From: Paludibacteraceae bacterium
Lineage (GTDB): Bacteria; Bacteroidota; Bacteroidia; Bacteroidales; Paludibacteraceae
Direction: 5' to 3'
NCBI GenBank assembly: GCA_017467185.1
Contig: JAFTSS010000027.1
Location: forward strand, 62,001-126,000
DNA length: 64,000 bases
Position 1 is the stretch's first letter; every line of letters starts with the position of its first letter. Positions 1 through 8,630 of the stretch are shown here, in pieces. The notes beneath the pieces are model-generated. The model was given only the letters and a program-made list of their open reading frames with translations. It did not search any database and was not told the origin of the DNA. The position numbers and the translations under genes are program-made.

Positions 1-764
1 ACGTAACCCTTTCATCAACCAATACTTCTGCAAAAATATATTATACGCTTGACGGCACAGTGCCTACTACAGCAAGTACACTCTACTCTGCTCCAATCAG
101 CATTACACAAGACTCAACTACACTCAAAGCTTTCGCTGAATATAATGGTGCTAAATCTGATGTACAAACACATCTCTATATAACTAAAAAACCAGTCCGC
201 ACTGAGGCTATCAAAGTTAGTTTCTATAAACCAGATGATTGGAAACAAGTGAACCTTTGGGCTTGGGATGATAATAACAATAATATATTTGGTGGTGGCA
301 AATGGCCTGGCGAACCAATCAAAGATGAAGGCAATGGTTGGTGGAGTCATACTTTTGCTCTTGACATAACATCAATCAATATCTTATTTAACAATGGTGC
401 AACATCAGGCACAATTCAAACAGGCGACATCGTTGGTGTAGAAGAAAGCACTTGCTACTTATTTAATGGTGCTGGTGAAAAACCAAAAATCGTTGAAGAT
501 TGTGATACCAAAGATAATATCGAAAATCTTAAAGCAAATGATGTTATTATATACCCTAACCCTACACAAGGAGAATTATATATCGAATCAACTAACGTAA
601 TCAAATCTGTACGCATAATCAATACAACTGGCGTAATTATCAACGAAATAAACGTTGAATCAACTCAATCGCACATATCTATTGCTAATATTCCTGCAGG
701 ATTATACTTGATTCAAACTATCACAAACGACAACATTACCAATCAAATGGTAATGAAAAAATAA
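1..764 (+). CDS. C-terminal part of a secreted starch-active enzyme with CBM26-like module and type IX secretion tail (5' truncated by window)
   Basis: The frame is open from the first complete codon at position 3, so the gene begins upstream of the window. Three parts can be read. First is a chitobiase/FN3-like stalk (KIYYTLDGTVPTTAS, then ...SAPISI and LKAFAEYNG). Next comes a module rich in tryptophan (WKQVNLWAWDD, KWPGEPI, GWWSHTF, NILFNNG) that resembles starch-binding family 26. Last is an approximately 75-residue T9SS sorting domain beginning VIIYPNPTQGELYI and ending NQMVMKK. In Bacteroidota such tails direct export through the outer membrane and surface anchoring. The catalytic domain, probably a GH13 alpha-amylase, is outside the window, so the enzyme activity is inferred. 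A strong terminator follows the stop. Confidence 0.8.
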   Translation, partial: VTLSSTNTSAKIYYTLDGTVPTTASTLYSAPISITQDSTTLKAFAEYNGAKSDVQTHLYITKKPVRTEAIKVSFYKPDDWKQVNLWAWDDNNNNIFGGGKWPGEPIKDEGNGWWSHTFALDITSINILFNNGATSGTIQTGDIVGVEESTCYLFNGAGEKPKIVEDCDTKDNIENLKANDVIIYPNPTQGELYIESTNVIKSVRIINTTGVIINEINVESTQSHISIANIPAGLYLIQTITNDNITNQMVMKK

Positions 765-781
765 ACTAAACAGACACTAAC

Positions 782-821
782 AAAAAAGCGATTAGCTCAA
801 AATGAGTTAATCGCTTTTTAT
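782..821. terminator. Bidirectional intrinsic terminator between convergent genes
   Basis: Arms at 783-798 and 803-818 (AAAAAGCGATTA-GCTCA / TGAG-TTAATCGCTTTTT) with a 3-4 nt loop and T runs on both strands. It lies between the stops of the starch-binding protein and the lolA-like gene and can serve both. Confidence 0.85.
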
Positions 822-822
822 T

Positions 823-871
823 ATCCCTATTCCCTCTTCCTTATTCCCTATTCCCTATTCCCTCTTCCCTA
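823..871. repeat. Heptamer array (ATTCCCT-type)
   Basis: Consecutive 7-bp units ATTCCCT/CTTCCCT/CTTCCTT run into the 3' end of the lolA-like gene. It is one of many arrays with a 7-bp period in this window; see findings. Confidence 0.8.
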
Positions 872-1477
872 TCTTAAATCGTTCACCTCCACATTAGGAT
901 ATTTTGTTGTATCAAAATAAAAGTACGAATCATCTACTTTTGTTTTATTCAAACTATCCCAAACTAGAGTTATCTTATCACCATTTTTTTGATATATAAC
1001 CAATTTAGAAGGCAAATTAGATTTATTTATTCGCAATTCTATACGGAAATACTCACTCTCTTTTGGTTCAGTAGGATAAAAATTTATTTCACCATCCTCA
1101 CCTTCACTTATTCTATCTTTCGACACATAATATTCAATCATTGCGAGTGGACTTATCTCTTTCAACTCCTCAGCTGTAGGCTCAGTTATCGACACTTCAT
1201 TGAATTCCGAAACAAACATCCACTGTGTCTTACCATCAAACTTTGTTTCATTTCCGCCTAATGTCATACGAAACTTATTACCCTTCAATGTTATCTCACC
1301 TGATTGTTTATCAGTAACATCATTTGCAGCGTTGTAATATAACAACGTAAATCTACCTTCGTATGCCGAGCGTTTCAATTCAGCCACTGCCGCTTTTACC
1401 CTACGCTCAGCACTATTTTGCCCACAAACAAACATAGGCAAAACAGCTATTAATAAAACGAATAATATCTTTTTCAT
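869..1477 (-). CDS. LolA-like outer-membrane lipoprotein carrier
   Basis: A 202-residue protein with a clear signal peptide (MKKILFVLLIAVLPMFVCGQ). The mature part resembles the LolA fold: a half-barrel of beta strands with SGEITLKGNKFRM, KFDGKTQWMF and late strands RIELRINKSNLPSKLVIYQKNGDKITLVW. LolA is a periplasmic chaperone that carries lipoproteins from the inner membrane to the outer membrane. It lies 130 bp downstream of ftsK on the same strand, an order I know from Bacteroides genomes, which supports the call. Sequence divergence from proteobacterial LolA is large, so the assignment rests on pattern and context. Confidence 0.75.
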   Translation of the reverse strand: MKKILFVLLIAVLPMFVCGQNSAERRVKAAVAELKRSAYEGRFTLLYYNAANDVTDKQSGEITLKGNKFRMTLGGNETKFDGKTQWMFVSEFNEVSITEPTAEELKEISPLAMIEYYVSKDRISEGEDGEINFYPTEPKESEYFRIELRINKSNLPSKLVIYQKNGDKITLVWDSLNKTKVDDSYFYFDTTKYPNVEVNDLR

Positions 1478-1487
1478 AATCTTTTTT

Positions 1488-1606
1488 TAGTAGTAAGTAA
1501 TAAGTAGTAAGTAGTAAGTCGTAAGATAAATGATGCCGAATCAACGGTCTTGAGCCAAATGGCGAAAAATGGCTCTTTCTACTTTCTACTTACTACTTTC
1601 TACTAT
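1488..1606. repeat. Heptamer element with inverted arms
   Basis: The left arm has units of GTAGTAA/GTAATAA (about 1490-1527). The right arm has the complementary units CTACTTT/CTACTTA (about 1574-1605). About 45 bp of unrelated sequence lies between them. It fills the ftsK-lolA gap and has relatives at 12508-12590, 13672-13752 and 33805-34070. Confidence 0.8.
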
Positions 1607-1607
1607 T

Positions 1608-4067
1608 TTACATTGTTGACAACATACTTTCTAACTCAACTTCCGATGACACAAGCACTTCACGAGGTTTGCTACCACGAGCTGGACCTACGATTCCAGC
1701 CACTTCGAGTTGGTCCATAATACGACCCGCACGATTGAAACCAATATTATATTTACGTTGGATGTAACTTGTTGAGCCCATTTGACTTGTAACCACAAAA
1801 CGTGCAACTTCTTCGAAATAAGGGTCGCGTTTAGACAAATCAACGCCCGACAAATCTTTGTTTTCGCCCTCTGGCACTGGAGGTTCAGGCAACTCGAATG
1901 GAGCAGGATAACCTTGTTGCTCACTGATATATTCAACCACATTTTCAACCTCAGGAGTGTCAACAAACGCACATTGTACACGCACAGGCGAATCGCCTTG
2001 CAAATAGAGCAAGTCGCCACGACCTATCAATTGTTGTGCACCCGATTGGTCAAGAATAGTCTTAGAGTCAATACCACTCGACACTTTAAACGCCATACGC
2101 GCAGGGAAATTGGCTTTAATCACACCTGTGATAATATTTACCGAAGGACGTTGTGTTGCCAAAATCAAGTGCATACCCACAGCACGAGCCTTTTGTGCAA
2201 TACGAGCGATAGGAGTTTCAACCTCTTTTCCTGCTGTCATAATAAAATCACCAAACTCGTCAATAATAATAACAAGATAAGGTAAATATTTATGTCCCTT
2301 ATAAGGATTAAGACGACGATTTATAAACTTCTCATTATACTCTTTAATGTTACGCACATTGGCATCCATAAGCAATTTGTAGCGGTCTTCCATCTCTTGC
2401 ACAAGAGAGTTGAGTGTTGAAAGTACCAATGATGTATCGGTGATAACAGGAGTCTCGGCATCAGGTATTTGCGCCAAGAAGTGCTTATCTATTTTACGAT
2501 ACATGCTAAACTCTACCATCTTAGGGTCAACCAACACAAATTTCAATTGCGAAGGGTGTTTTTTGTAAAGCAAAGAGGTGATAATAGCATTAAGTCCGAC
2601 CGATTTACCTTGACCTGTAGCACCAGCCACGAGCAAGTGAGGAGCTTTAGCCAAGTCGAACATAAATACATCATTTGTAATCGTACGACCGAGAGCCACA
2701 GGCAATTCCATTTTCGACTCTTGGAATTTTTTAGACGCTATAGTTGCGTGCATCGACACGATTTTAGGATTCAAATTTGGTACTTCAATACCAATTGTAC
2801 CCTTACCTGGCATTGGCGCAATAATACGAATACCCGTAGCCGCAAGCGAAAGCATAATATCTGACTCAAGATTCTTAATCTTCGAAATTCTAATACCATC
2901 TTCAGGCACAATCTCATACAACGTGATAGTAGGGCCAATGGTCTCGAATATCTTTTTCACACCGATGCCGAAATTTTTCAACGTAGTGGTAATCTTCACA
3001 CGATTAGCCATTTTTTCCTCTTCCGATAATGTAATCGTCTGATTTGGATACTCTTTAAGCAAATCAAGCGTAGGATATTTGTAGTATGAAAGGTCGAGCG
3101 TTGGGTCGTATGGTTCAATATTCTCCTCTACTCTCTCCTCCTCTTTAACCGCTACAGATTCAATCTCTACATCTATTTTATCTTTTGTATCTACATTATC
3201 TACAATCTCAACTTCTTCAGTAATCACTTCATTATCATCTGTACTTTGCACTCTGTCATCTGCACTTTGCACTATTTCATCCGTAATCTGTACACTGTCT
3301 TCTGTAATTTCTTCGTTATCAGTTGCAACCTCTTCAACAATCTCAATACCTTCCAACTCTTCTACATCATCCAATGTTGACAAAGTGTCGGTATCTTCCG
3401 TAATTTCCGTATCTTCTGTGTGAGGTAAATTATCTTCTGTGAGAGAGTTGTATCGTTTCTTACTAATAAAAATATTCTGAACCGCAGGAATAGTTGCCGA
3501 GAATGTAAATCCTGCAAACACGATAAACGAGCCAAGTATCACAAACAGAGTGCCAGGCCAACCTATATTAGAGATAAGATAATCAGATAGATATGCACCA
3601 TACGCACCACCGATATTAACAAACGACGTAGCCAACAAACCACCGAAGAAGAAATCCATCATCAATGGTGCCCATACAATAAACAATAGTGGAAACACAA
3701 TCCATTTCCACAAAGCCTTAACCTCAACGCCCAACAAACGCACCGACACAGGAAACGCAGTCAGTAAAAGAGCAAAAACCGAAACACCAAAACATTCGTT
3801 TATCAAATAGTGAGACATCAGCGCACCATTCACACCAGTCCAATTCAACACCTGACGTTTCATATCAGCACGCGAAATACCATCAGACAAAACAATATTT
3901 TGGTCGGCACCACCCGTAAAGAAAAACGACACCAATGCCAACAACACATATAGCGACACAAAAAACATCACTACCCCAAGCGCAAAATGAAAACGCTCAT
4001 CTCGCAAAAACATCATAACCTTACTCGGTTTCTTCTCTTTCTTAACTTTACTCTCTTTCTTAGCCAT
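1608..4067 (-). CDS. ftsK: DNA translocase FtsK
   Basis: An 819-residue septal DNA pump that clears the chromosome terminus during division. The first roughly 190 residues carry about four membrane helices. Residues about 200-320 are an acidic, low-complexity linker (many E, D, V, T). The motor follows, with Walker A GATGQGKS near residue 485, Walker B-type VIIIDEFGDF and the RecA-like core (ILATQRPSVNIITG). The last 65 residues form the winged-helix gamma domain (TSYIQRKYNIGFNRAGRIMDQLE), which recognises orienting DNA motifs. Length and order are normal for the family. The linker is partly built from near-heptameric repeats (DNA 3230-3300). lolA follows on the same strand. Confidence 0.97.
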   Translation of the reverse strand: MAKKESKVKKEKKPSKVMMFLRDERFHFALGVVMFFVSLYVLLALVSFFFTGGADQNIVLSDGISRADMKRQVLNWTGVNGALMSHYLINECFGVSVFALLLTAFPVSVRLLGVEVKALWKWIVFPLLFIVWAPLMMDFFFGGLLATSFVNIGGAYGAYLSDYLISNIGWPGTLFVILGSFIVFAGFTFSATIPAVQNIFISKKRYNSLTEDNLPHTEDTEITEDTDTLSTLDDVEELEGIEIVEEVATDNEEITEDSVQITDEIVQSADDRVQSTDDNEVITEEVEIVDNVDTKDKIDVEIESVAVKEEERVEENIEPYDPTLDLSYYKYPTLDLLKEYPNQTITLSEEEKMANRVKITTTLKNFGIGVKKIFETIGPTITLYEIVPEDGIRISKIKNLESDIMLSLAATGIRIIAPMPGKGTIGIEVPNLNPKIVSMHATIASKKFQESKMELPVALGRTITNDVFMFDLAKAPHLLVAGATGQGKSVGLNAIITSLLYKKHPSQLKFVLVDPKMVEFSMYRKIDKHFLAQIPDAETPVITDTSLVLSTLNSLVQEMEDRYKLLMDANVRNIKEYNEKFINRRLNPYKGHKYLPYLVIIIDEFGDFIMTAGKEVETPIARIAQKARAVGMHLILATQRPSVNIITGVIKANFPARMAFKVSSGIDSKTILDQSGAQQLIGRGDLLYLQGDSPVRVQCAFVDTPEVENVVEYISEQQGYPAPFELPEPPVPEGENKDLSGVDLSKRDPYFEEVARFVVTSQMGSTSYIQRKYNIGFNRAGRIMDQLEVAGIVGPARGSKPREVLVSSEVELESMLSTM

Positions 4068-4116
4068 ATTTTATTGATTTATATTATTACCCAAGGTGTT
4101 GCCATTGGGCTATGTA

Positions 4117-4187
4117 TTATTTAAACTTTCAGCCTATCCCTAATTCCTCACTCCTAATTCCTAATTCCTCATTCCTCATTATATTAA
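4117..4187. repeat. Heptamer array (ATTCCTA/ATTCCTC)
   Basis: Runs of ATTCCTA, ATTCCTC and CTCCTAA in 7-bp register in the ftsK leader, ending just before the ftsK promoter. Confidence 0.8.
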
Positions 4188-4191
4188 CGTG

Positions 4192-4222
4192 CAAAGTTAC
4201 AAATTTATTTCCATATCTCAAT
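4192..4222 (-). promoter_or_regulatory. ftsK promoter
   Basis: On the minus strand the -7 element TAACTTTG (plus-strand CAAAGTTA at 4192-4199) and a -33-like ATTG (4219-4222) are 19 bp apart. They lie 125 bp upstream of ftsK. The rest of 4223-4678 is very AT-rich; apart from the G run listed separately I see nothing else in it. Confidence 0.7.
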
Positions 4223-4621
4223 AAAATAATCTATTTTCAATTTACACAACTTACTCACAAAATAAGAACGAAACAGGTTGTATATGCCTACACAAAGTGA
4301 TATCTTTTTTTATGTATTTTATGCTAAATTTGGTAAAAACACGAAAAAATAAGAATTTTCACTCAAAAAAACACTAACAAAATCGATAAAATTTACCCTA
4401 TTTTTTATAAAATTTCCCATTTTTACAGCTATAAAACATCCCTTAAAAGTTAAACTTAGTTATAATTAGTTAAATATTTGGGAGTATTACATATTTAATC
4501 ATTTTCTTAAACTACTAATTTTCAAAACAATAAAATTTTAAATGTTAAAAAATAGACTTTTTTTTAATATTTAAACGAAAAATAAGCTCCAAAATTAAAA
4601 TCGATAATCGTATTATATATA

Positions 4622-4628
4622 GGGGGGG
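4622..4628. repeat. Homopolymer run of seven G
   Basis: An isolated G7 tract in otherwise AT-rich DNA, about 50 bp upstream of the 63-residue ORF. Such tracts can slip during replication and alter expression, but here that is only a possibility. Confidence 0.6.
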
Positions 4629-4678
4629 CACCCTTTTTAATTTGACAAAATATTAAACCTATTAAAACAATAATCAGT

Positions 4679-4870
4679 ATGAAAACAAAACGAAACATTG
4701 TAATTAAAAAATCTGCCATTCTAACACCAGAAGAATGCAAACAACGACGAGGATTCCGACTCTTATGGAGTACAAAATGGGATTCTAATAAACAATCTGA
4801 ACTAGATAACCTCGATCCACAAAATTCGACCGATTCAGAAATTAACCAGCAAAACGACAAAGATAATTAA
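4679..4870 (+). CDS. Small hypothetical protein, uncertain
   Basis: A 63-residue ORF with an ATG start, a basic N-terminus (MKTKRNIVIKKSAIL) and a polar acidic tail rich in N, D, S and Q. I recognise no family. It follows a G7 tract and precedes, by about 40 bp, the promoter of the nuclease gene, so it would be a separate unit. The proline/glutamate-cysteine stretch TPEECKQRRG and the lack of a hydrophobic segment suggest a soluble peptide. Coding status is unproven. Confidence 0.35.
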   Translation: MKTKRNIVIKKSAILTPEECKQRRGFRLLWSTKWDSNKQSELDNLDPQNSTDSEINQQNDKDN

Positions 4871-4908
4871 AACATTTATTAAAAACTCACTCACAAATAA
4901 CAAAAAAG

Positions 4909-4939
4909 TTTGACAAATAAATAAAAAAGATTACCTTTG
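4909..4939 (+). promoter_or_regulatory. Consensus Bacteroidetes promoter for the nuclease-LRR pair
   Basis: TTTG at 4909-4912, 19 bp spacer, TACCTTTG at 4932-4939. It excludes the longer TTG-started reading frame (4937) for the nuclease, since that start would lie inside the -7 element. The start is therefore the ATG at 4976. Confidence 0.85.
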
Positions 4940-4975
4940 TATCAAAATTTAGTATTAACCTTAAAAGCAAAAGTT

Positions 4976-5926
4976 ATGACAGCATTAGAATTTATCAAAC
5001 GCAAACAAAAAGATTGGGCAGAAGGTAAAGATTTTACATTACTTCCTGGCACAATAGGAAGTGAAACAGGTAATAAAATATATTTCGATGACTACAATAA
5101 AAATCTTTATGCTAAATTATCAGAAGATAATAAAAATGATTATAATAAAGGTTCAGGCGGAGAAATTCGAGACACAACAACGAGGCGTGCACCTATGAAA
5201 GCGGCATTTTCTTCATCTGCTATAGTAGTCAATCTTCATCAATATTGGCAAAAAAAAAATAACATATCTCCTCTTTTAGAAGCATTAGGTTTTAAGAATA
5301 ATAAGGTCGAAAAAAAAGGAATAGTATTTAAATTTGAATCTAAAAATCCAATAAAAGGAATAGGAGGATATCCACCACATTTAGATGTAGTTATTACAAC
5401 TGATACTAATAATTTTGCCATAGAATCAAAATTCACAGAACCATATACTGAAAAAAGAGATAAAAATTCTAAAGAAAGAGGTAAAAATTCAGAAATCCAA
5501 CATTCTTATATTGCAGATAAAAAAAAGACGTTATGGGAAAATTCACCTAATTTAGAGAATTTAGCCCAAGCAATACATAGCCCAAACGCTCTAATTGAAA
5601 ACGAAGAAATAAAAGAAGAAATAAAAGAATTAATAAAAAAACTAAGAAAAACTAACCATTTAGATGCATCTCAATTAATCAAACATATCCTTGGTTTAAA
5701 ATCTAACTATAAAGAAAACTTCACTTTGTTATACCTTTGGTACGATGTTCCAGGTACAGAGGGATATGAACATAGACAAGAAATAGAAGCTTTTGCTTCA
5801 ATTGCAAAAGCTGATGGAATTGATTTCCGCCATATCACCTACCAAAAGGTTATTTCTTACTTAGAAGAAAATTATAAGAATGAACATAAAGATTATATAG
5901 ATTACCTTGTTAAACGATATTTATAA
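4976..5926 (+). CDS. Putative PD-(D/E)XK restriction-type endonuclease
   Basis: A 316-residue cytosolic protein. A basic N-terminus (EFIKRKQKDWAEGKDF) precedes a conserved-looking block ending SSAIVVNLHQYW. The nuclease signature follows: HLDVVITT, about seven residues, then AIESKF, which gives the D...ExK catalytic triad of the PD-(D/E)XK fold. The C-terminal half is helical and lysine-rich. It most resembles proteins I know as PGN_0703-type putative restriction endonucleases, but no methyltransferase is nearby. The start was chosen because the consensus promoter lies immediately upstream. The stop is 14 bp before the LRR gene, so the two are almost certainly co-transcribed. A role in DNA restriction or defence is inferred. 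Confidence 0.7.
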   Translation: MTALEFIKRKQKDWAEGKDFTLLPGTIGSETGNKIYFDDYNKNLYAKLSEDNKNDYNKGSGGEIRDTTTRRAPMKAAFSSSAIVVNLHQYWQKKNNISPLLEALGFKNNKVEKKGIVFKFESKNPIKGIGGYPPHLDVVITTDTNNFAIESKFTEPYTEKRDKNSKERGKNSEIQHSYIADKKKTLWENSPNLENLAQAIHSPNALIENEEIKEEIKELIKKLRKTNHLDASQLIKHILGLKSNYKENFTLLYLWYDVPGTEGYEHRQEIEAFASIAKADGIDFRHITYQKVISYLEENYKNEHKDYIDYLVKRYL

Positions 5927-5940
5927 CATCCCTCTACCCT

Positions 5941-7674
5941 ATGAGAAAAATAAAGAAAGAAATTTTGATTGATAATATCTGTTATATATTCAATAATAGA
6001 CATAAGACTGCTACGATAGTCAATGCTGACTATTGTTGTAATTCAGTCGAAATAAGCATTCCAGAAACAGTAATCTATGAAGGTGTAGAATACAAAGTTA
6101 CTAAAATTGGTATTTATGCTTTTTCGTATTGCAAGTTGCTTGAAACTATTGTAATTCCTGATTACATAAAAGAAATCAAAATGTGTGCATTTGCTAATTG
6201 TGAGTCACTCAAATCAATCGTACTACCTAAAAAACTCAAAACCATTCAGTTTGAAACATTCAAAGGTTGCACCTCTCTTGAATCAATTATAATTCCTAAT
6301 GGTGTCAATGAGATTGAGAGTTCCGCTTTTGAGGGTTGTTCGTCGCTTCGTTCAATAGTATTACCGAATAGCATTATAACTATAGATGATTATGCTTTTT
6401 CTAATTGCACGGCTCTTTCATCAATCAACATACCGAATAAAGTAACTGTAATTCAAGATTATACTTTTAATAATTGTTCGTCTCTTCCCGAGATTACGCT
6501 TCCTGATGGGATAACTTGCATAGGCGAAGCTGCTTTTGCAGAATGTGTTTCACTAACTAACATCGTCATTCCCAAAGGTGTTGCCAACATAGAATACGAA
6601 GCTTTTATGGGCTGCAAATCTCTTAAGAATATTACAATTCCTAAAAGTGTAACATCTTTAGATGGCAATATTTTTGATGGTACTCAATGGTTGGATGATC
6701 AGCAAGACGGACCTATTTATATAAATAATTGTTTTTATAAATACAAAGGCGAGATGCCTATTGATTTTCATATTGATATAAAAAAAGGTACAACTTGTAT
6801 TTGCGATTTTGCTTTCTGTCAGTGTGAAAATTTAAAAACAATTACGTTTCCTGATAGTCTAGAAATAATTGGCTATTATGCGTTTTTAAATTGTTCTTCA
6901 CTCAATTCTGTATCAATACCCAATAGTGTAACCCAGCTTTGTAAAGGAGCTTTTGAAAATTGCACTTCACTCACATCTGTTGAATTACCTCAAAAAATAA
7001 ATAGGATTGAAGGTGAAGTATTCCGAAATTGTTCTTCTCTCCAATCAATTACAATACCAAACACTGTAGAAGAAATATGTTTTTATGCTTTCGAAAAATG
7101 TACTTCTCTCACTTCTATAATAATACCAAATAGTGTCAAATGCATTGAAGATGCTGCATTTAGCACTTGCATAAAACTAGCCAACATTATCCTTTCTGAT
7201 AATTTAATTGATATTGAAAGTCATGCTTTTGATTATTGTGTGTCATTAAAATATATTTGCATACCCGATGGTGTAACAACAATTAATGATAGCCTATTTG
7301 CAGGGTGTACATCTCTTGAAGCAGTTGTTTTGCCTGATACTATTAATGAAATTACTGATTGGGCTTTTATGGGTTGCGAATCTTTAAAATCAATAACTAT
7401 TCCTAAACAAGTAACTAAAATAGGTAAATATGCATTTCATGGATGTTCATCAATCAAAGAAATTACTATCCCAAAAATGATAAGTCATATTGGTAAAGAT
7501 GCATTTACGAATTGTTCATCACTAACATCTATAACCATTCTAAATCCAACTCCTCCACTCATAGAATCTGACTCATTTGACATAAAAGAAATAAATGTAC
7601 CTAAAGAGAGTTTAACTAAATATAAACGTTCAAAAATTTGGAAAAAAATTGCTAAATATACCCCTATTAATTAA
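5941..7674 (+). CDS. BspA-type leucine-rich-repeat protein without signal peptide
   Basis: 577 residues, built almost entirely of about 20 repeats of 23 residues of the LRR_5/BspA (Treponema pallidum) type. The consensus is AFxxCxSLxxIxIPNxVTxI, with the conserved cysteine in NCSSL or GCTSL. Most BspA-type proteins are secreted. This one begins MRKIKKEILIDNICYIF with no signal peptide, lipobox or sorting tail, so it should be cytoplasmic. One repeat near residues 245-275 is interrupted (QWLDDQQDGPIYINNCFYKYKGE). It starts 14 bp after the nuclease stop. LRR arrays bind ligands, so a sensor or specificity role for the nuclease is a reasonable inference. I cannot show one. Confidence 0.85.
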   Translation: MRKIKKEILIDNICYIFNNRHKTATIVNADYCCNSVEISIPETVIYEGVEYKVTKIGIYAFSYCKLLETIVIPDYIKEIKMCAFANCESLKSIVLPKKLKTIQFETFKGCTSLESIIIPNGVNEIESSAFEGCSSLRSIVLPNSIITIDDYAFSNCTALSSINIPNKVTVIQDYTFNNCSSLPEITLPDGITCIGEAAFAECVSLTNIVIPKGVANIEYEAFMGCKSLKNITIPKSVTSLDGNIFDGTQWLDDQQDGPIYINNCFYKYKGEMPIDFHIDIKKGTTCICDFAFCQCENLKTITFPDSLEIIGYYAFLNCSSLNSVSIPNSVTQLCKGAFENCTSLTSVELPQKINRIEGEVFRNCSSLQSITIPNTVEEICFYAFEKCTSLTSIIIPNSVKCIEDAAFSTCIKLANIILSDNLIDIESHAFDYCVSLKYICIPDGVTTINDSLFAGCTSLEAVVLPDTINEITDWAFMGCESLKSITIPKQVTKIGKYAFHGCSSIKEITIPKMISHIGKDAFTNCSSLTSITILNPTPPLIESDSFDIKEINVPKESLTKYKRSKIWKKIAKYTPIN

Positions 7675-7685
7675 AAAAATAGAGT

Positions 7686-7693
7686 TATCTTTG
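7686..7693 (+). promoter_or_regulatory. -7 element upstream of nth
   Basis: TATCTTTG directly after the LRR stop. Transcription would begin near 7700, inside the inverted repeat described next, giving a leader of about 240 nt before nth. Confidence 0.6.
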
Positions 7694-7701
7694 CAAAACA
7701 A

Positions 7702-7808
7702 AATAATACACACTCTCAGTGTGTATTATTTTGCCTTACCCTCAAGCAAGGTGCAAGCAAACTGTGCCTTACGAAACAGTCATAACCCGACACACACTCA
7801 CAGTGTGT
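7702..7808. repeat. Hairpin-forming inverted repeats in the nth leader
   Basis: A perfect 13-bp inverted repeat (AATAATACACACT, loop CTC, complement) at 7702-7730 is followed by TTTT. A shorter copy of the same core (ACACACT-CAC-AGTGTGT) lies at 7792-7808. The rest of the leader to 7942 contains a CCGTG-rich stretch (7876-7900) like that found in the MITE-like elements. Confidence 0.65.
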
Positions 7809-7942
7809 ATTAACAGACAAAAAAAGAATAATATTACCAAAATAGAAGCTAATTTTATAGTCAAAATCAATTTCCGTGTGCTCCGTGCATTCCGTGAGAA
7901 AAAAAACAACTTCTGTGAGAAAATCTCTAAACAAACAAAACT

Positions 7943-8581
7943 ATGACCCAAAAAGAAAGATATAACGGCGTACTCCAACACTTCATCGACACCAATGCTA
8001 ACGACAAACCCGAACTTATTTATCGTGATGAATTTTCGCTTCTCGTAGCGGTGATTCTCAGCGCGCAATGCACTGATAAGCGGGTGAATATGGTTACGCC
8101 AGCCCTCATCGATGCCTACCCTACAGCTGAGGCTATGGCAAATGCAACAATCGACGAAATATACGAATACATCAAATCCGTGTCGTACCCAAATGCCAAA
8201 GCTCGTCATCTACAAGGTATGGCGCAAGCACTTGTCGAACGCTTCAACGGCATAGTACCCTCAACTACCGAAGAATTAACCACCTTGCCTGGCGTAGGTC
8301 GCAAGACTGCTAATGTCATCACTGCTGTTTGTTTCGGTCAACCTACAATGGCAGTAGATACTCACGTATTTCGTGTAGCCAACCGCATCGGACTTACCAA
8401 CAATAGCAAAACCCCACTCGAAACAGAAAAAACTCTCATCCGCCATATTCCCAAAGACCTTGTGCCACGCGCTCATCATTGGCTAATATTGCATGGTCGA
8501 TATGTTTGCACAGCACGTGCACCTAAATGCACAGAATGTGGTATAAAACAGTTTTGCAAATATTATTCGCAACATAAATAA
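7943..8581 (+). CDS. nth: Endonuclease III (base-excision DNA glycosylase/AP lyase)
   Basis: 212 residues. Removes oxidised pyrimidines from DNA and cuts at the resulting abasic site. The helix-hairpin-helix LPGVGRKTANVI carries the catalytic lysine K121, and D139 in VDTHVFRVANR is the catalytic aspartate. Four cysteines C189-X6-C196-X2-C199-X5-C205 form the iron-sulfur loop. Length and residue order match the family exactly. It ends just before a terminator shared with fbp. Confidence 0.96.
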   Translation: MTQKERYNGVLQHFIDTNANDKPELIYRDEFSLLVAVILSAQCTDKRVNMVTPALIDAYPTAEAMANATIDEIYEYIKSVSYPNAKARHLQGMAQALVERFNGIVPSTTEELTTLPGVGRKTANVITAVCFGQPTMAVDTHVFRVANRIGLTNNSKTPLETEKTLIRHIPKDLVPRAHHWLILHGRYVCTARAPKCTECGIKQFCKYYSQHK

Positions 8582-8584
8582 ACA

Positions 8585-8619
8585 AAAAAAGTCTACATCA
8601 ATTGATGCAGACTTTTTTA
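8585..8619. terminator. Bidirectional terminator nth/fbp
   Basis: Arms 8586-8600 and 8603-8617 (AAAAAGTCTACATCA / TGATGCAGACTTTTT), one mismatch, T run on both strands, between convergent genes. Confidence 0.85.
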
Positions 8620-8630
8620 TTTAATCTTAA

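Noticed and set aside
1782-2285. 167-codon plus-strand ORF opposite ftsK
   Set aside because: Shadow of a strongly conserved gene; composition rich in R, H, C and T is typical of antisense frames.
4564-4860. 98-codon minus-strand ORF opposite the 63-residue ORF
   Set aside because: Cysteine and serine-rich shadow frame without promoter; it spans the G7 tract and AT-rich spacer.
4937-4975. TTG start of the nuclease
   Set aside because: It lies within the -7 promoter element.
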